Shown here piece by piece: positions 8,716-18,123 of a stretch of 64,000 nt of DNA. This stretch comes from a bacterium (lineage in GTDB: Bacteria; Zhuqueibacterota; Zhuqueibacteria; Residuimicrobiales; Residuimicrobiaceae), in NCBI GenBank assembly GCA_029565685.1, contig JAKQNR010000009.1, positions 62,001 to 126,000 on the forward strand. Reading direction: 5' to 3'. Numbering within the stretch: position 1 is the stretch's first letter; each line of letters opens with the position of its first letter. A model generated the notes under the pieces. That model was not told where the DNA came from. It worked only from the letters and a program-made list of their open reading frames with translations, and ran no database searches. The position numbers were made by a program, and so were the translations under genes.

Positions 8716-10110
8716 TTATTTGGTTTTATAACGCAGATGATAAGATTTCGGTCGAGTGATGTGCTCGAAACCGACCGTAGACAGAGTGCAGCCGCGGCCG
8801 GTGTCCTTGACGCCGGTCCAGGCCAAATACGGATCCAGGTAATCGCAGCGGTTCATAAAACAGGTGCCGGTGGCGATGACGTCGCTGATTCTGACCGCCG
8901 CGGCTTCGTCCTCGGTCCATACCGAGGCCGTCAATCCATATGGGCTGTCGTTCATCAACTCGATGGCCTGCTCGTCGTTTTTAACTTTCATAATGCCGAC
9001 CACCGGACCAAAGGTTTCCTCTTTCATCACATCCATGCTGTGATCCACGTTCACCAGAATCTGCGGCGCCAGATAATTGCCGCCCAGCTTGGTGTTGGGG
9101 AACAGCGCCGGATCGATCAGGGCGCGGGCGCCCTTGGCCAGCGCCTGGGCGATGTGAGCGCGCACGGTATCCGCGCCGCTGCGTTTGGCCATAGGCCCGA
9201 GCGTAGTCTCGGGATTCAGCGGATTGTCCAACCGGTACTGCTTGGTCAACTCCACGCAGCCCTCGACGAACCGATCGTAGAGCGATTCGTGCACATAGAT
9301 GCGCTCGATGCCGCAGCAGGATTGTCCGGAATTGTAAAACGCGCCGTCAACCAGATTCTCCACCGCAAATGCCAGGTTGGCGTCAGCCCGCACATAGGCC
9401 GGATCCTTGCCGCCCAATTCCAGCCCTACGCCGATGAACCTTTCAGCCGCGACTTTTTGGATCGAGTGGCCGCCGGAAACCGAACCGGTGAAAGCGACGA
9501 AATCCACCCGTGGGTCGAGAATCACTTTGGATGTGTCGTCATGATCGAGATGAAGATACTGAAACAATCCTTCAGGCAATCCGGCCAGCGCGAACGCTTC
9601 GGCGAACCTTTCCGCCACCAGCGGCGTTTGCGCCGAATGCTTCAGCACGATGGCGTTGCCGGCCAGCAGTCCGGGCACAATGCTGTTCACTGCGATCAGA
9701 TAGGGATAATTCCAGGCCGGCACCACAAACACCACGCCCATGGGCTCGCGTTTGATGTAGCGGTGAAAGCCCTCTTTTTCGCCGACCTGAATATCTTTGA
9801 GAGCAGACTCGGCCAGAGTCATCATGCCGTTGGCGCGCTCCAGGGTTCCGCGCACCTCATTGGGCCCATAGCGCAGCGGTCGTCCCATCTGCCAGCTCAG
9901 CTCTTCGCTGATGCGGGCGCTGAGGCTCTGAAACGCATCGACGAATTTTTGTATGTACGGCACTCTCTCGGCCACCGGCACGGTTCGCCACGCCTTCTGC
10001 GCCCGCACCGCGTTGGCGAGCGCTGTTTCGATGGCTTTGCCGTCCGCAAACGGCCGTTCCACATACACCTGGTCGTTTACGGGAGAAACGACTTTTAATG
10101 TTTTGGCCAT
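8716..10110 (-). CDS. NAD(P)-dependent aldehyde dehydrogenase
   Basis: 464 residues, the usual ALDH length. Visible landmarks in order: the Asn-containing oxyanion segment VFVVPAWNYPYL (about 129), FTGSVSGGHSIQ (Rossmann turn), GLELGGKD with the general-base Glu (about 230), GQSCCGIERI with the catalytic Cys (about 265), and KEETFGPVVGI (about 360). The protein is cytoplasmic. A clear AAAGGAA site precedes the ATG. It is 38 nt downstream of the glutamine-synthetase-like gene and 16 nt upstream of the iron alcohol dehydrogenase. In the Puu pathway PuuC oxidises a gamma-glutamyl aldehyde; this gene occupies the equivalent position, but substrate specificity is not visible. Confidence 0.93.
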   Translation of the reverse strand: MAKTLKVVSPVNDQVYVERPFADGKAIETALANAVRAQKAWRTVPVAERVPYIQKFVDAFQSLSARISEELSWQMGRPLRYGPNEVRGTLERANGMMTLAESALKDIQVGEKEGFHRYIKREPMGVVFVVPAWNYPYLIAVNSIVPGLLAGNAIVLKHSAQTPLVAERFAEAFALAGLPEGLFQYLHLDHDDTSKVILDPRVDFVAFTGSVSGGHSIQKVAAERFIGVGLELGGKDPAYVRADANLAFAVENLVDGAFYNSGQSCCGIERIYVHESLYDRFVEGCVELTKQYRLDNPLNPETTLGPMAKRSGADTVRAHIAQALAKGARALIDPALFPNTKLGGNYLAPQILVNVDHSMDVMKEETFGPVVGIMKVKNDEQAIELMNDSPYGLTASVWTEDEAAAVRISDVIATGTCFMNRCDYLDPYLAWTGVKDTGRGCTLSTVGFEHITRPKSYHLRYKTK

Positions 10111-10148
10111 GAATTTTTCCTTTCTTGATTAACAGTTCTCATTCTCGC

Positions 10149-11537
10149 TCATATTCTTTCAAAATATCGTTTTCTCTCCCAATCCGTCACCGCGCGATCG
10201 AACAGCTCGCATTCGCTGTAATAGAAATGGCTGTAATGGCGGTGAACCGCTTCGCCGAAGACTTGCCGGGCAAAGCCGCTTGCTTGGAACAGGTCTGCGG
10301 CCTCACGCAGAGTCCTTGGAACTTGCGCGATCTCGACGGCCTGATAACTGTCGCCCTGAGACATCGGCGGCGGCTCCAGGCGGCGGTGAATGCCGTCGAG
10401 ACCGGACGCCAGGCTGGCGGCAAAAGCCAAATAGGGATTGCAATCCGCGCCCGGAATCCGGCATTCGATGCGCAGACTGGGCCCGTTGCCGAGAATGCGA
10501 AAGCCGGCGGTGCGGTTGTCATAGCTCCATCCCAGCCGTGTCGGCGCCCAGGATCCCACCTGATAGCGCTTGTACGAGTTGATGGTGGGCGCATAAAAGA
10601 CCATCATCTCCGGCACATGGCTGATCCAGCCGGCGAGAAACCAGCGAAAATAGTCCGAACCCTTAACCGGGCCCAGAGCCTGGTCGCCGGCGAATAAGTT
10701 TTGGCCGTCCTGCCATAAACTGATATGCAGGTGGCAACTGGAGCCGGCCTGGCCGACGTCCGGTTTGGCCATGAAGGTGAGACTGATGTTCAGCTGCTCG
10801 GCCGTCTCCTTCATGCACTGCTTGTACACGCAATGCCGGTCAGCCATGGTCAACACATCGCTGTAGCGCACGTTCATTTCATGCTGGCCGAGCCCCCACT
10901 CCCCTTTGGAGGTCTCCACCGGCACGCCGGATAGCTTGAGATGACGGCGCACCAAACCGTTAAAGCTCTCTTCGCGCGTGCCCTGGAGCATGTGATAGTC
11001 TTCGATGTACCATCCAGCAGGGTGCAGGTGGCTGTACTCTTTTTGCGCAGCGGTTCGATAGGAATCCTGATAAAGATAGTACTCCAGTTCCGAACCAGCC
11101 ATTGCGGTAAAGCCGGACTCCTTGGCCTTTTCGATCTGATGCAGCAGGATGGAACGCGGCGCTACCGCCACCCGCCTCGCTGAATTTTCCTCATAAACGT
11201 TGCAGATCACCAGAGCAGTGCGCTCCAGCCAGGAGGCGATGCGCAGAGTGTTCCAATCGGGAACCAGATGAAAATCGCCATAGCCGGTCTGCCAGCTGGC
11301 ATAGTCATACCCCTGAATCGGCTCCATCTCCATATCCACTGTAAGCAGATAGTTGCACGCATGGCCGCCGTGTTCCTGGACCTCGTGGATAAAATATTCA
11401 GCGTCAAAGCGCTTGCCGAGGAAACGGCCATAGTGGTCGGTAAAAACCAGCGCCACGGTTTCGATGGCGCCGGACTGCACCAAATCGATCAACTCTTGTT
11501 GCGTGAGCATGCCGTGCAGGCCGGATTCTCTGCTCAT
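10149..11537 (-). CDS. Glutamine-synthetase-family gamma-glutamyl ligase (PuuA/GlnA-like)
   Basis: 462 residues from an ATG at 11537 that has a GAGGA site 7 nt upstream; a TTG at 11582 would add 15 residues but lacks such a site. It has the GS beta-grasp N-terminus (VALVFTDHYGRFLGKRF) and catalytic motifs MAGSELEYYLY, GLGQHEMNVRYSD, GSSCHLHISL, APTRLGWSYDNRTAGFR and LRIECRIPGADCNPYLA, so metal and ATP sites look intact. It is the first gene of a five-gene set with ALDH, Fe-ADH, HAD and amidotransferase. Context favours a gamma-glutamyl-amine ligase over an ammonium-assimilating synthetase. The acceptor amine is unknown; an amino alcohol is inferred from the downstream alcohol dehydrogenase. 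Confidence 0.9.
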   Translation of the reverse strand: MSRESGLHGMLTQQELIDLVQSGAIETVALVFTDHYGRFLGKRFDAEYFIHEVQEHGGHACNYLLTVDMEMEPIQGYDYASWQTGYGDFHLVPDWNTLRIASWLERTALVICNVYEENSARRVAVAPRSILLHQIEKAKESGFTAMAGSELEYYLYQDSYRTAAQKEYSHLHPAGWYIEDYHMLQGTREESFNGLVRRHLKLSGVPVETSKGEWGLGQHEMNVRYSDVLTMADRHCVYKQCMKETAEQLNISLTFMAKPDVGQAGSSCHLHISLWQDGQNLFAGDQALGPVKGSDYFRWFLAGWISHVPEMMVFYAPTINSYKRYQVGSWAPTRLGWSYDNRTAGFRILGNGPSLRIECRIPGADCNPYLAFAASLASGLDGIHRRLEPPPMSQGDSYQAVEIAQVPRTLREAADLFQASGFARQVFGEAVHRHYSHFYYSECELFDRAVTDWERKRYFERI

Positions 11538-11714
11538 GACTGCATCCTCGATTCTCTGGCGTTCGGCCGATTTTTTAAACAAACCATAAAATGTTTAATT
11601 ATCCGCACAATTCCAAGGAAAAATTTTCATTCGCTCTGCAGCCGGTTTCCGTCGCAGCGTGTGGGCCGCTGTGACTCAATTCAAAAGGCGCAGACCGCTT
11701 TATCGCTGCCAGGC

Positions 11715-13307
11715 TCACTCCGGGGTCGCGCCGCTGACAGCGATCTCCACCTGGCGCACTTCGATAGACCGGCCGCCGGCTCCCGCGACCTCCACCAGCT
11801 GCACTCGATCCTGCAGAGCGGACTGGGCCACTGAAAAGGTGAACACGTTCTGATCCCGGCTCTGCAAATCACAGAGCTCGCTGTTGACGGACAGCTCCGG
11901 CGCCTCCACGGCGCCTCCGGCGAGTGGGGTCAGTTCCACGACCGCGGTCACCAGCCGGCCCACCGGTTTAGGCCCAGTGGTCACGCGGAAAAACAGCCGT
12001 GGCCCTTTGGCCGGCAGCGGATAATCGGTTGCTTCGCCCGGCGCAAAGACATCGTGAAAGGTCAACAGGTGACGGCGCGACAGAGACGCCAACGTGTCGA
12101 TGGAGGACATGGCCCGCAAAGTCTTCAGCCAGGTCTGTTGCGGCCAATAATCGACGGTCCGGGACAGAGTGGAAAAATAATTGAACAGATAGACGACATC
12201 GGCGCCGCTGCTCAGCACGGTCACCGCCGTGCCCACCGCTGTTTGCGGCAACGCGATTCGAGCCGGCCCGTCCGGATACGCCTGTTCACGGATCTCCAGG
12301 CCGCCGGCCAATGTAACCGGATAGGCTGCCAACATTCTTTTCCATTGCATCAGGGGCATTTGCGTGTCCATGGTCGCCCAGCGCGGAGTGACCACGATCA
12401 GATCCACCCATCCCTGTTCCGCCCAGTGCACGGCATCCAAGCCCAGGTTTTGCGCCGTGACCGGATGGGCAGGTACGCGCACGCCGATTTTAATCGCATG
12501 ACCGCGCCGGCGGGCGGTTTGCTCCACCAGCTTGCGCACCTGCTGCAGCCACTCGGCTAAAATCTTTCCGCCCTCCTGTTCACGGCCCGGCTTGAACAGA
12601 AAAGGCTCGCGCATAAAGTCGAGCTCCAATCCATCCATGTCATATCGCTGCAGCACCTCTTCAATGAGTCGCCAAAAACGATCGCGCACCGCAGTATGGC
12701 TGTAGTCCAGCGTGCGGTCATAATAATCGATCCGGCGACCCTGCACGCGCCAGTATTCAGGATGCGCTTTCCAAAAGGTGCTGTGAATCGGATGGCGCAC
12801 CTCGTTGTTGTTGTGGGTGTCGTTCATGCGCAGACTGATCCAGGGTGAAATGCCATGGTGACGGCAGCGCGCGATCACTCGCGCCGGATAATCGACGCCT
12901 TGCTCATGGAGCGTTTTCATCGAAGTGATCATGCTGCGGTAGCCCCTGCGGCTTTGCGGCGCCATGTCCTGCAGGAACGGCTGATCGTCCCCGGCCTGCG
13001 GATCATATCCGCTCCAGAACGAATCAAAACAATCGCTGGCGTAATTGGTGCGTTGCGCGTTGACATTGCACATCAGCACGGTCACGCCGGCTTGGGCGAA
13101 CAGATCGATCTGGTCATCGACAGCGTGTCCGTTGATCTTTTCAGGAGGAGTGAAATAGAACAGGTCGGTGCTGTCATAGTTAAAAATCAAACCGGTCATT
13201 TTTTCAGCCTGAGTTGTTTTGGGCCTGCATACGGCCAATCCGAGAACCGCTGCAGCGGCCAACCCCAGAATCCTGAAACGGATGTGAGTGAAAGCCAAAG
13301 GTCGCAT
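11715..13307 (-). CDS. Secreted TIM-barrel glycosidase-like protein
   Basis: 530 residues from the ATG at 13307, which has a GGAAAGGAT site upstream; an in-frame start 9 codons earlier is less likely. The signal region (hydrophobic LGLAAAAVLGLAVC) may be a lipobox (AVC). Residues about 40-370 look like a TIM barrel of the family-10-like glycoside hydrolase type seen in Bacteroidota and KSB1 genomes: ISLRMNDTHNN, YWRVQG, YSHTAVRDRFWRLIEEV and YDMDGLELDFMREPF, with acidic residues at a strand end as candidate catalytic groups. A beta-rich C-terminal domain follows. Neighbours on the same strand are the metallophosphoesterase/VCBS protein and the GxGYxYP protein. Substrate unknown. Confidence 0.82.
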   Translation of the reverse strand: MRPLAFTHIRFRILGLAAAAVLGLAVCRPKTTQAEKMTGLIFNYDSTDLFYFTPPEKINGHAVDDQIDLFAQAGVTVLMCNVNAQRTNYASDCFDSFWSGYDPQAGDDQPFLQDMAPQSRRGYRSMITSMKTLHEQGVDYPARVIARCRHHGISPWISLRMNDTHNNNEVRHPIHSTFWKAHPEYWRVQGRRIDYYDRTLDYSHTAVRDRFWRLIEEVLQRYDMDGLELDFMREPFLFKPGREQEGGKILAEWLQQVRKLVEQTARRRGHAIKIGVRVPAHPVTAQNLGLDAVHWAEQGWVDLIVVTPRWATMDTQMPLMQWKRMLAAYPVTLAGGLEIREQAYPDGPARIALPQTAVGTAVTVLSSGADVVYLFNYFSTLSRTVDYWPQQTWLKTLRAMSSIDTLASLSRRHLLTFHDVFAPGEATDYPLPAKGPRLFFRVTTGPKPVGRLVTAVVELTPLAGGAVEAPELSVNSELCDLQSRDQNVFTFSVAQSALQDRVQLVEVAGAGGRSIEVRQVEIAVSGATPE

Positions 13308-13364
13308 ACTCTGATATCCTTTCCGGTCGTGCACCAGCCCAAAAGATATTTTCGCAAAGCAGAA

Positions 13365-15569
13365 TTAGTTCTTTCGCAACAGCAGCACATACGCAGCGCC
13401 CGGCTGCGTCCGATCTCCCTTGCCCGTGGCGAGAATGATCTCTTTTTTGCCGTCGTTGTCCGCGTCGCCTACAGCCAGCCAGGAAGACTCGGCATAGTCC
13501 TCGTTCAAATCCAGCAACCGCGTTCTGACCACGGCGCCGCCGTCCATAACTTTGTACATGAAGACATAGCCCAGATGCCGACTGGTGATCTTTTCCGACA
13601 TCTCATCCCCGCGCGTCGACAGCAGCAACTCATTCAAGCCGTCGTGGTCCACATCGTCGATGGCCATCATCTTTTCGAAATAGGCCAAATCCAGATCTTC
13701 ATCCTCCTCCGCAAAAACGCAGGTTACCACAGCCTGCTCCGCGACGTGATAGGCCAGCACCGTCGCCCGGTTGATGTGTTGCTTCCGCTTCCAACCGACC
13801 ACCAGGTCATTTTTGCCGTCGTTGTCCACATCGCCGACCACGGCGGATGCGTAAAAGCATTTTTGCCCGTCAAATCCATTCAGCACGACCCTCGGCGGCA
13901 GCAGCAGATCGCCGGCAGCGTCAAATTCAAAGATTTCCACGCTCGCCTGTTCATCACGAAAGGCGTTGCAGGTGATGTATTCCATCTGACCGTCATTGTC
14001 TACGTCTGCGATCAATGACTCTTCTCCAGAGCCGGACAATTGGTGCAGCTTGCGCGCGCGAATAAGCGTCAGCGAAGGATCGACATCGTAGCGGATGATC
14101 TCCCCGCCGCCGCAATACGCAGACACCACCTCCTCGAAGCCATCCTGATCCAGATCATGAAAGGCCAGATCATGAGTGTACGAACTGGCGTTGCACTCGG
14201 CACGGCACACCGCCAGGGTGTTCAGGGAATCGCCCTGCAGACCCAGGAGGTACAAAAAAGCGGTGCCGCCGGTCTCCTGACCTGTTCCCAGCACAATCTC
14301 GTTGCGGCCATCGCCGTCAAGATCCCGCACTTTGACCGCCAGACCCATGCCGGGAAAACTTTGCGCCAGGTTATCCGCCAGACAGCGGCTGACCCAGTGA
14401 TCCCGGCTTTTTTCGAACAAATACAGCCGGCTGTGCGGGCAGCCTGTGGTCAGAATCTCGTTTAAACCGTCGTTGTCCGCATCGCCGATCTCAACGTCCC
14501 AGCCGGCATAGCTCTGATCTACGCGGGCGATCTCTTCACAGCTCCAGCCGTCGGCAGCCTCCGACACCGAGATCGGCAGCCTGCGCTGGGGCGTCAGCGT
14601 GATGAGCCTGCTGCCACCGCTAAAGCCCGCGGCGGTCACATACTGCACCGCTGTCGCGGAGAGCCTGGTCGCCCGGCTTTTGTGATGATGGCCGGTTAAT
14701 ACTGCCGCCAGGTTGTCGGCGGCAGGAAGTGTGTTGATGAACTCGACAGTGGCAGGGCTGTTGCCGCTTTTCGGCCATCGTTGCCGACGCTCGAGCTCAT
14801 AGCTTTTATCCTGATCCCATCCCCAGTCCGGATTGCCGCAGCCGGCTTTGCGTGGATCGCCTGCCACATAGTAGGGAATATGGGAGAGCAACACCACCGG
14901 CAATCCCTGCTTTAGGATTTGCTGAAAGAACGCCAGCTGCTCCGGAAGAATCTGATAGGTCGAGTTGTCGATAGCGACCACTTGGATCCCTTTGATTTCA
15001 TGAGCATGAAAAAAGGGATTTCGCCGGCCATACAACGGCTGAAGCCGTTTTTTAATCCAGGTTTTGCGCAGCTGCGCGCTGGACCCCTTCATGCCTTCAT
15101 AATGCCAATCATGGTTGCCGGCCGTATAGAGGTAGGGGATTCCGCATTTCTGCAGCGCGGCCTGCACAAAGGCGACGCTCGAGCGTGAAGGATTGTTGAC
15201 GATGTCGCCGGTCAGCGCAATGAGGTCCACTTTCAGGCTCTTCGCCTTGTCCAGGAGTTGCAGAAACTGATCCACCGGCCGCGCCGGCTCGCCGGTTCGA
15301 CCATCCGGCCGAGTGATGAAGGCTTGGTCCATGCGGCGACTGTACCGCCAGAATTTTCGCTCGCTGGAATCCACAACGCTGATGTGCGTATCCGTGATCT
15401 GCAGGATGCGCAACGTGTCCTGCAAACCCTCGATACAGATGAGTGCGGTCGAGTCGGTGTAGTCATGATGCACCAACCGTGCTGCTGTAGGTTGCTCCGG
15501 CGCAGCCGGCCGCGCCGTCAGACCGCAGCAGACGCACAAGCATAAAAACAAAACCCGCGATTGTTTCAT
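13365..15569 (-). CDS. Secreted metallophosphoesterase fused to seven VCBS/FG-GAP repeats
   Basis: 734 residues from the ATG at 15569, preceded by AAGGAAC; the longer frame to 15617 adds an unlikely leader. A signal peptide is followed by a complete calcineurin-like phosphoesterase domain: ITDTH (Asp60/His62), GDIVNN, GNHDWH, LSHIPYY and GHHHKS. From about residue 340 there are seven D-x-D-x-D-G-type calcium-binding repeats (DADNDGLNE, DLDGDGRNE, DLDQDGFEE, DVDNDGQME, DVDNDGKND, DVDHDGLNE, DADNDGKKE), one propeller's worth of blades. The first half should hydrolyse phosphoesters at a dinuclear metal centre; the repeats probably bind calcium and a surface or glycan ligand. It is 57 nt upstream of the TIM-barrel gene. 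The fusion is unusual. Confidence 0.9.
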   Translation of the reverse strand: MKQSRVLFLCLCVCCGLTARPAAPEQPTAARLVHHDYTDSTALICIEGLQDTLRILQITDTHISVVDSSERKFWRYSRRMDQAFITRPDGRTGEPARPVDQFLQLLDKAKSLKVDLIALTGDIVNNPSRSSVAFVQAALQKCGIPYLYTAGNHDWHYEGMKGSSAQLRKTWIKKRLQPLYGRRNPFFHAHEIKGIQVVAIDNSTYQILPEQLAFFQQILKQGLPVVLLSHIPYYVAGDPRKAGCGNPDWGWDQDKSYELERRQRWPKSGNSPATVEFINTLPAADNLAAVLTGHHHKSRATRLSATAVQYVTAAGFSGGSRLITLTPQRRLPISVSEAADGWSCEEIARVDQSYAGWDVEIGDADNDGLNEILTTGCPHSRLYLFEKSRDHWVSRCLADNLAQSFPGMGLAVKVRDLDGDGRNEIVLGTGQETGGTAFLYLLGLQGDSLNTLAVCRAECNASSYTHDLAFHDLDQDGFEEVVSAYCGGGEIIRYDVDPSLTLIRARKLHQLSGSGEESLIADVDNDGQMEYITCNAFRDEQASVEIFEFDAAGDLLLPPRVVLNGFDGQKCFYASAVVGDVDNDGKNDLVVGWKRKQHINRATVLAYHVAEQAVVTCVFAEEDEDLDLAYFEKMMAIDDVDHDGLNELLLSTRGDEMSEKITSRHLGYVFMYKVMDGGAVVRTRLLDLNEDYAESSWLAVGDADNDGKKEIILATGKGDRTQPGAAYVLLLRKN

Positions 15570-15678
15570 CGTTCCAGTTCCTTGTGATGAATGCAAAGCA
15601 ATCTGATTGATCCACACTGCCTCCCGTCGGCCCCTAGTGGACTTTGCCGACTGGAAGCCTGGCCCGCCGTTCGACGGG

Positions 15679-17760
15679 TTACAGCACGCGGCGGTAGACG
15701 AACCGTGCGGTTGGTGCCTGGCTTTTCCGGCTCAACCGGCGCTCTGTGACCGTCAGCGTCATGGCATCCTCGGACAAAACGAACCGACTGGCGGTGGTCA
15801 GCGGAGAAAAGCCCTGTGAGGTCTCCAGGATCATGTCGCTGGTGAGCAGCAGCGTCTTTCCGTCTGGATCCCATTCGGCCCGTGTGCGGATCGAATCCGT
15901 CTTGGCAGCGAGAAACTCCATACGCCGAGGCAGTTCCTCCAGCGACCCGACCGCCGGTCCGCCGATCACCAGCGTCTTGGCGGTACGGAGCTCGCGATGG
16001 TGGACATAGAGCGAATAGCGCACCGTCGTGGTGATGGAAAAAATTTTATCGCGATGATCGATGTCGAGCTCATAGCCGATCCAATAGGTGTTCTTGCTCT
16101 GTTTGGCGTCCAACTTCCAATGGCCGGAGAAATCCGGATGATGATCGAGAAACCGGGTGATCATGGTGGGTTTTTCTCCGGCCATGATCATCAGCTCCTC
16201 GGGCGGGACGATCTGAAACTCGGGCCCCAACTGCTCCATAATGGTTTTGATGCGCCTCACGGTGTTGGTCTCGCGCACATGCACCGGCAGAAAATAGGGG
16301 CGTTGGGGATTCAGGACTGCCAGCTCGCGAAGATCCTCCGCCACTTCTTCCACCGGTTTTTCCGGATCCACATAATAATTGTAGGAGAGCAGCGGCCGTC
16401 CGTTCCGGCAGTCGTAGGTATTGGCCGCTGTGTAACCGTTGATAAATCCCAGCGCATAGGGGATATTGGCGTAATAGGCGTCGACGACGGATTTGGGCAG
16501 ATCGATGTTGCCGACGAATTCATCGCCTTCGGAGAAATCCATGATGCCGAACACCCGCAGATCCATTTTTTTCATCAGCTCATTCTCGCGCTGCAGGGCG
16601 CCGGCGAGTTTGTCCGGGGCGAACGCTTTGGGATAAAAATAGCCCGGCCCGCTCAGGGAGCCGATGAAGCGGTCGTTGACCGTGGCGCTTTCATAATAAA
16701 ACTGCAGCAGCGCCGGCGCGGTAATGAACCACTCTTCATTCGCCTCCCAGCCATAGGGGATCTCGCCCCGGCCGGGCTTCATCCAGGTGGAGCCGGTGCC
16801 CATGCCGTCGCTTTGGATCATGGCAAGATATACTTTGTTTTCTATTTTCGGATGGGGGTTATAGCCGGCCTTTTGCCTGAACTGGAAATCGGCGGAGACC
16901 GGAACTTGGCCGTGAAAGCTCATGTTGGGCAGCGTCGCGAGACCTTCTGAGATGATCAATCCATGCCGCGACAGCAGGGTGAGATGCTCCGGCTCTTTAT
17001 CCTTACAGTAGGAATGCCAGCCGTACACATAGCCATACGGTTTCATCTCGCTCATGATTTTGTCCGCCAAACGGTATTCATCCGGGTCAGCCGGACTGGC
17101 GGAGAGATCGGTGAAAAAGGCTTTGTGCACCATGCCGAAATCCGCGATCCCCGGCATCATGCCCGGACGGCCGTTCAGCCCGGTGCAACGCTCGCCCAGA
17201 TAGATGAGGTAGTCACGGCTGCATCGCGGCCAGTACATGTCGTACGCCCATTGAAAGATCTCGAGATCCGATCGATCGGTGAAACGATGGCGAAAATCAG
17301 CGACCGGTTTGAGCCCATGCCTTTCGGCCAAAGGGATGTAGGCTTCGGTCACCACCAACGCCTGCTCCAGGCCGGCCACGGTGAACGACACCATCAGCGA
17401 CGGCACTCTGGTCGGATCCCACACTACATACCCCTTGGCATACTGGACATACTTGGCCACCGCCTCGTCCACAGTCGTGCACGCGACCGCCTTCATCCGA
17501 TGCCGGGTTTTATAATAATCTAAAACCGCCCGCACGTCCGGATGAATATAGTCCGGCGGATAGAGAAAATAGAGATGCGGTCCATGCTGATTAGCCAAGC
17601 CCTGCAAACTGAGCAGCATCGCCTGCCAGGGCAGATCGCCTTCCGCCTCCCAATCGCCGCTGAGGTCCATCACCGTGATGGTTCTTTCCAGCGCACCTGC
17701 CGGACCGGCAACAGCCATGCCGGCGCATAACAAAACGAAAAGAAAAATTTGTGTTTTCAT
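15679..17760 (-). CDS. Secreted GxGYxYP-family putative glycoside hydrolase
   Basis: 693 residues from the ATG at 17760 (AGAGG just upstream); the open frame runs 25 codons further but the signal peptide MKTQIFLFVLLCAGMAVAG starts here. The eponymous motif appears as SGPGYFYPKAFAP near the middle. It is preceded by IQSDGMGTGSTW and followed by FGIMDFSEGDEFVG, as in that domain family. A beta-rich C-terminal domain of about 130 residues (from FSGHWKLDAKQSKN) looks like a lipocalin or sandwich module. GxGYxYP proteins occur in gut and environmental glycan-utilisation clusters and their activity is not well established. It is the first of three secreted genes running 17760 to 11715 on the minus strand. 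Confidence 0.85.
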   Translation of the reverse strand: MKTQIFLFVLLCAGMAVAGPAGALERTITVMDLSGDWEAEGDLPWQAMLLSLQGLANQHGPHLYFLYPPDYIHPDVRAVLDYYKTRHRMKAVACTTVDEAVAKYVQYAKGYVVWDPTRVPSLMVSFTVAGLEQALVVTEAYIPLAERHGLKPVADFRHRFTDRSDLEIFQWAYDMYWPRCSRDYLIYLGERCTGLNGRPGMMPGIADFGMVHKAFFTDLSASPADPDEYRLADKIMSEMKPYGYVYGWHSYCKDKEPEHLTLLSRHGLIISEGLATLPNMSFHGQVPVSADFQFRQKAGYNPHPKIENKVYLAMIQSDGMGTGSTWMKPGRGEIPYGWEANEEWFITAPALLQFYYESATVNDRFIGSLSGPGYFYPKAFAPDKLAGALQRENELMKKMDLRVFGIMDFSEGDEFVGNIDLPKSVVDAYYANIPYALGFINGYTAANTYDCRNGRPLLSYNYYVDPEKPVEEVAEDLRELAVLNPQRPYFLPVHVRETNTVRRIKTIMEQLGPEFQIVPPEELMIMAGEKPTMITRFLDHHPDFSGHWKLDAKQSKNTYWIGYELDIDHRDKIFSITTTVRYSLYVHHRELRTAKTLVIGGPAVGSLEELPRRMEFLAAKTDSIRTRAEWDPDGKTLLLTSDMILETSQGFSPLTTASRFVLSEDAMTLTVTERRLSRKSQAPTARFVYRRVL

Positions 17761-18123
17761 ACGCCTCTGCTTGATTCGATGAATAGAGATGACATAGGTA
17801 ACTCGTCTGTGACCGGCACAACTGATTATCGCCATAAAAGGAGTGAGCGAAACGTTTGCAGCGACGCCCTTGTAGATCTGCTATCGTGCTTGCCGCGCAT
17901 GGCGCAAAACCTGTTTGCGGTTAAAAGGGTCACCGCAAGTTCCGTTCTCTGGAAACAGGGCGGCAGAGATCCTGACGCTAAAGGAAAGTAAAAAACAAAT
18001 TCAAGAAATCAAACTTGATTTTGCCTGCGGGGTAGGCCATGAAGAGTTCCGGTAGGCCTTTTCACCATGACATAGAAAGAACCGGCAGGCCCGACAGGAC
18101 CTGCCCTGCTGAATCATTCGGGT
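17761..18123. other. Intergenic stretch, no gene seen
   Basis: Between the GxGYxYP gene and the upstream propeller-like gene I see no coding frame with a ribosome site. It contains a GGCAGG/CCTGCC hairpin near 18084-18105 (listed separately) and a second pair of short inverted GGCC-rich segments near 18041-18060. The promoter for the 17760 gene is presumably here, but no convincing -35/-10 pair was found. Confidence 0.5.
18084..18105 (-). terminator. Possible terminator hairpin
   Basis: GGCAGG and CCTGCC flank a 10-nt loop 19-40 nt beyond the stop of the 18124-18951 gene; in the minus direction a pyrimidine-rich stretch (GGTTCTTTCT) follows. The U-tract is imperfect, so this is tentative. 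Confidence 0.4.

Noticed and set aside
8707-10098. 463-codon plus-strand open frame antisense to the aldehyde dehydrogenase
   Set aside because: It is a shadow frame: no ribosome site, His/Arg/Gln-biased translation, and the opposite strand has complete ALDH motifs.
12855-14018. 387-codon plus-strand frame
   Set aside because: It crosses the ends of two well-supported minus-strand genes and translates as a mirror of their codon pattern.
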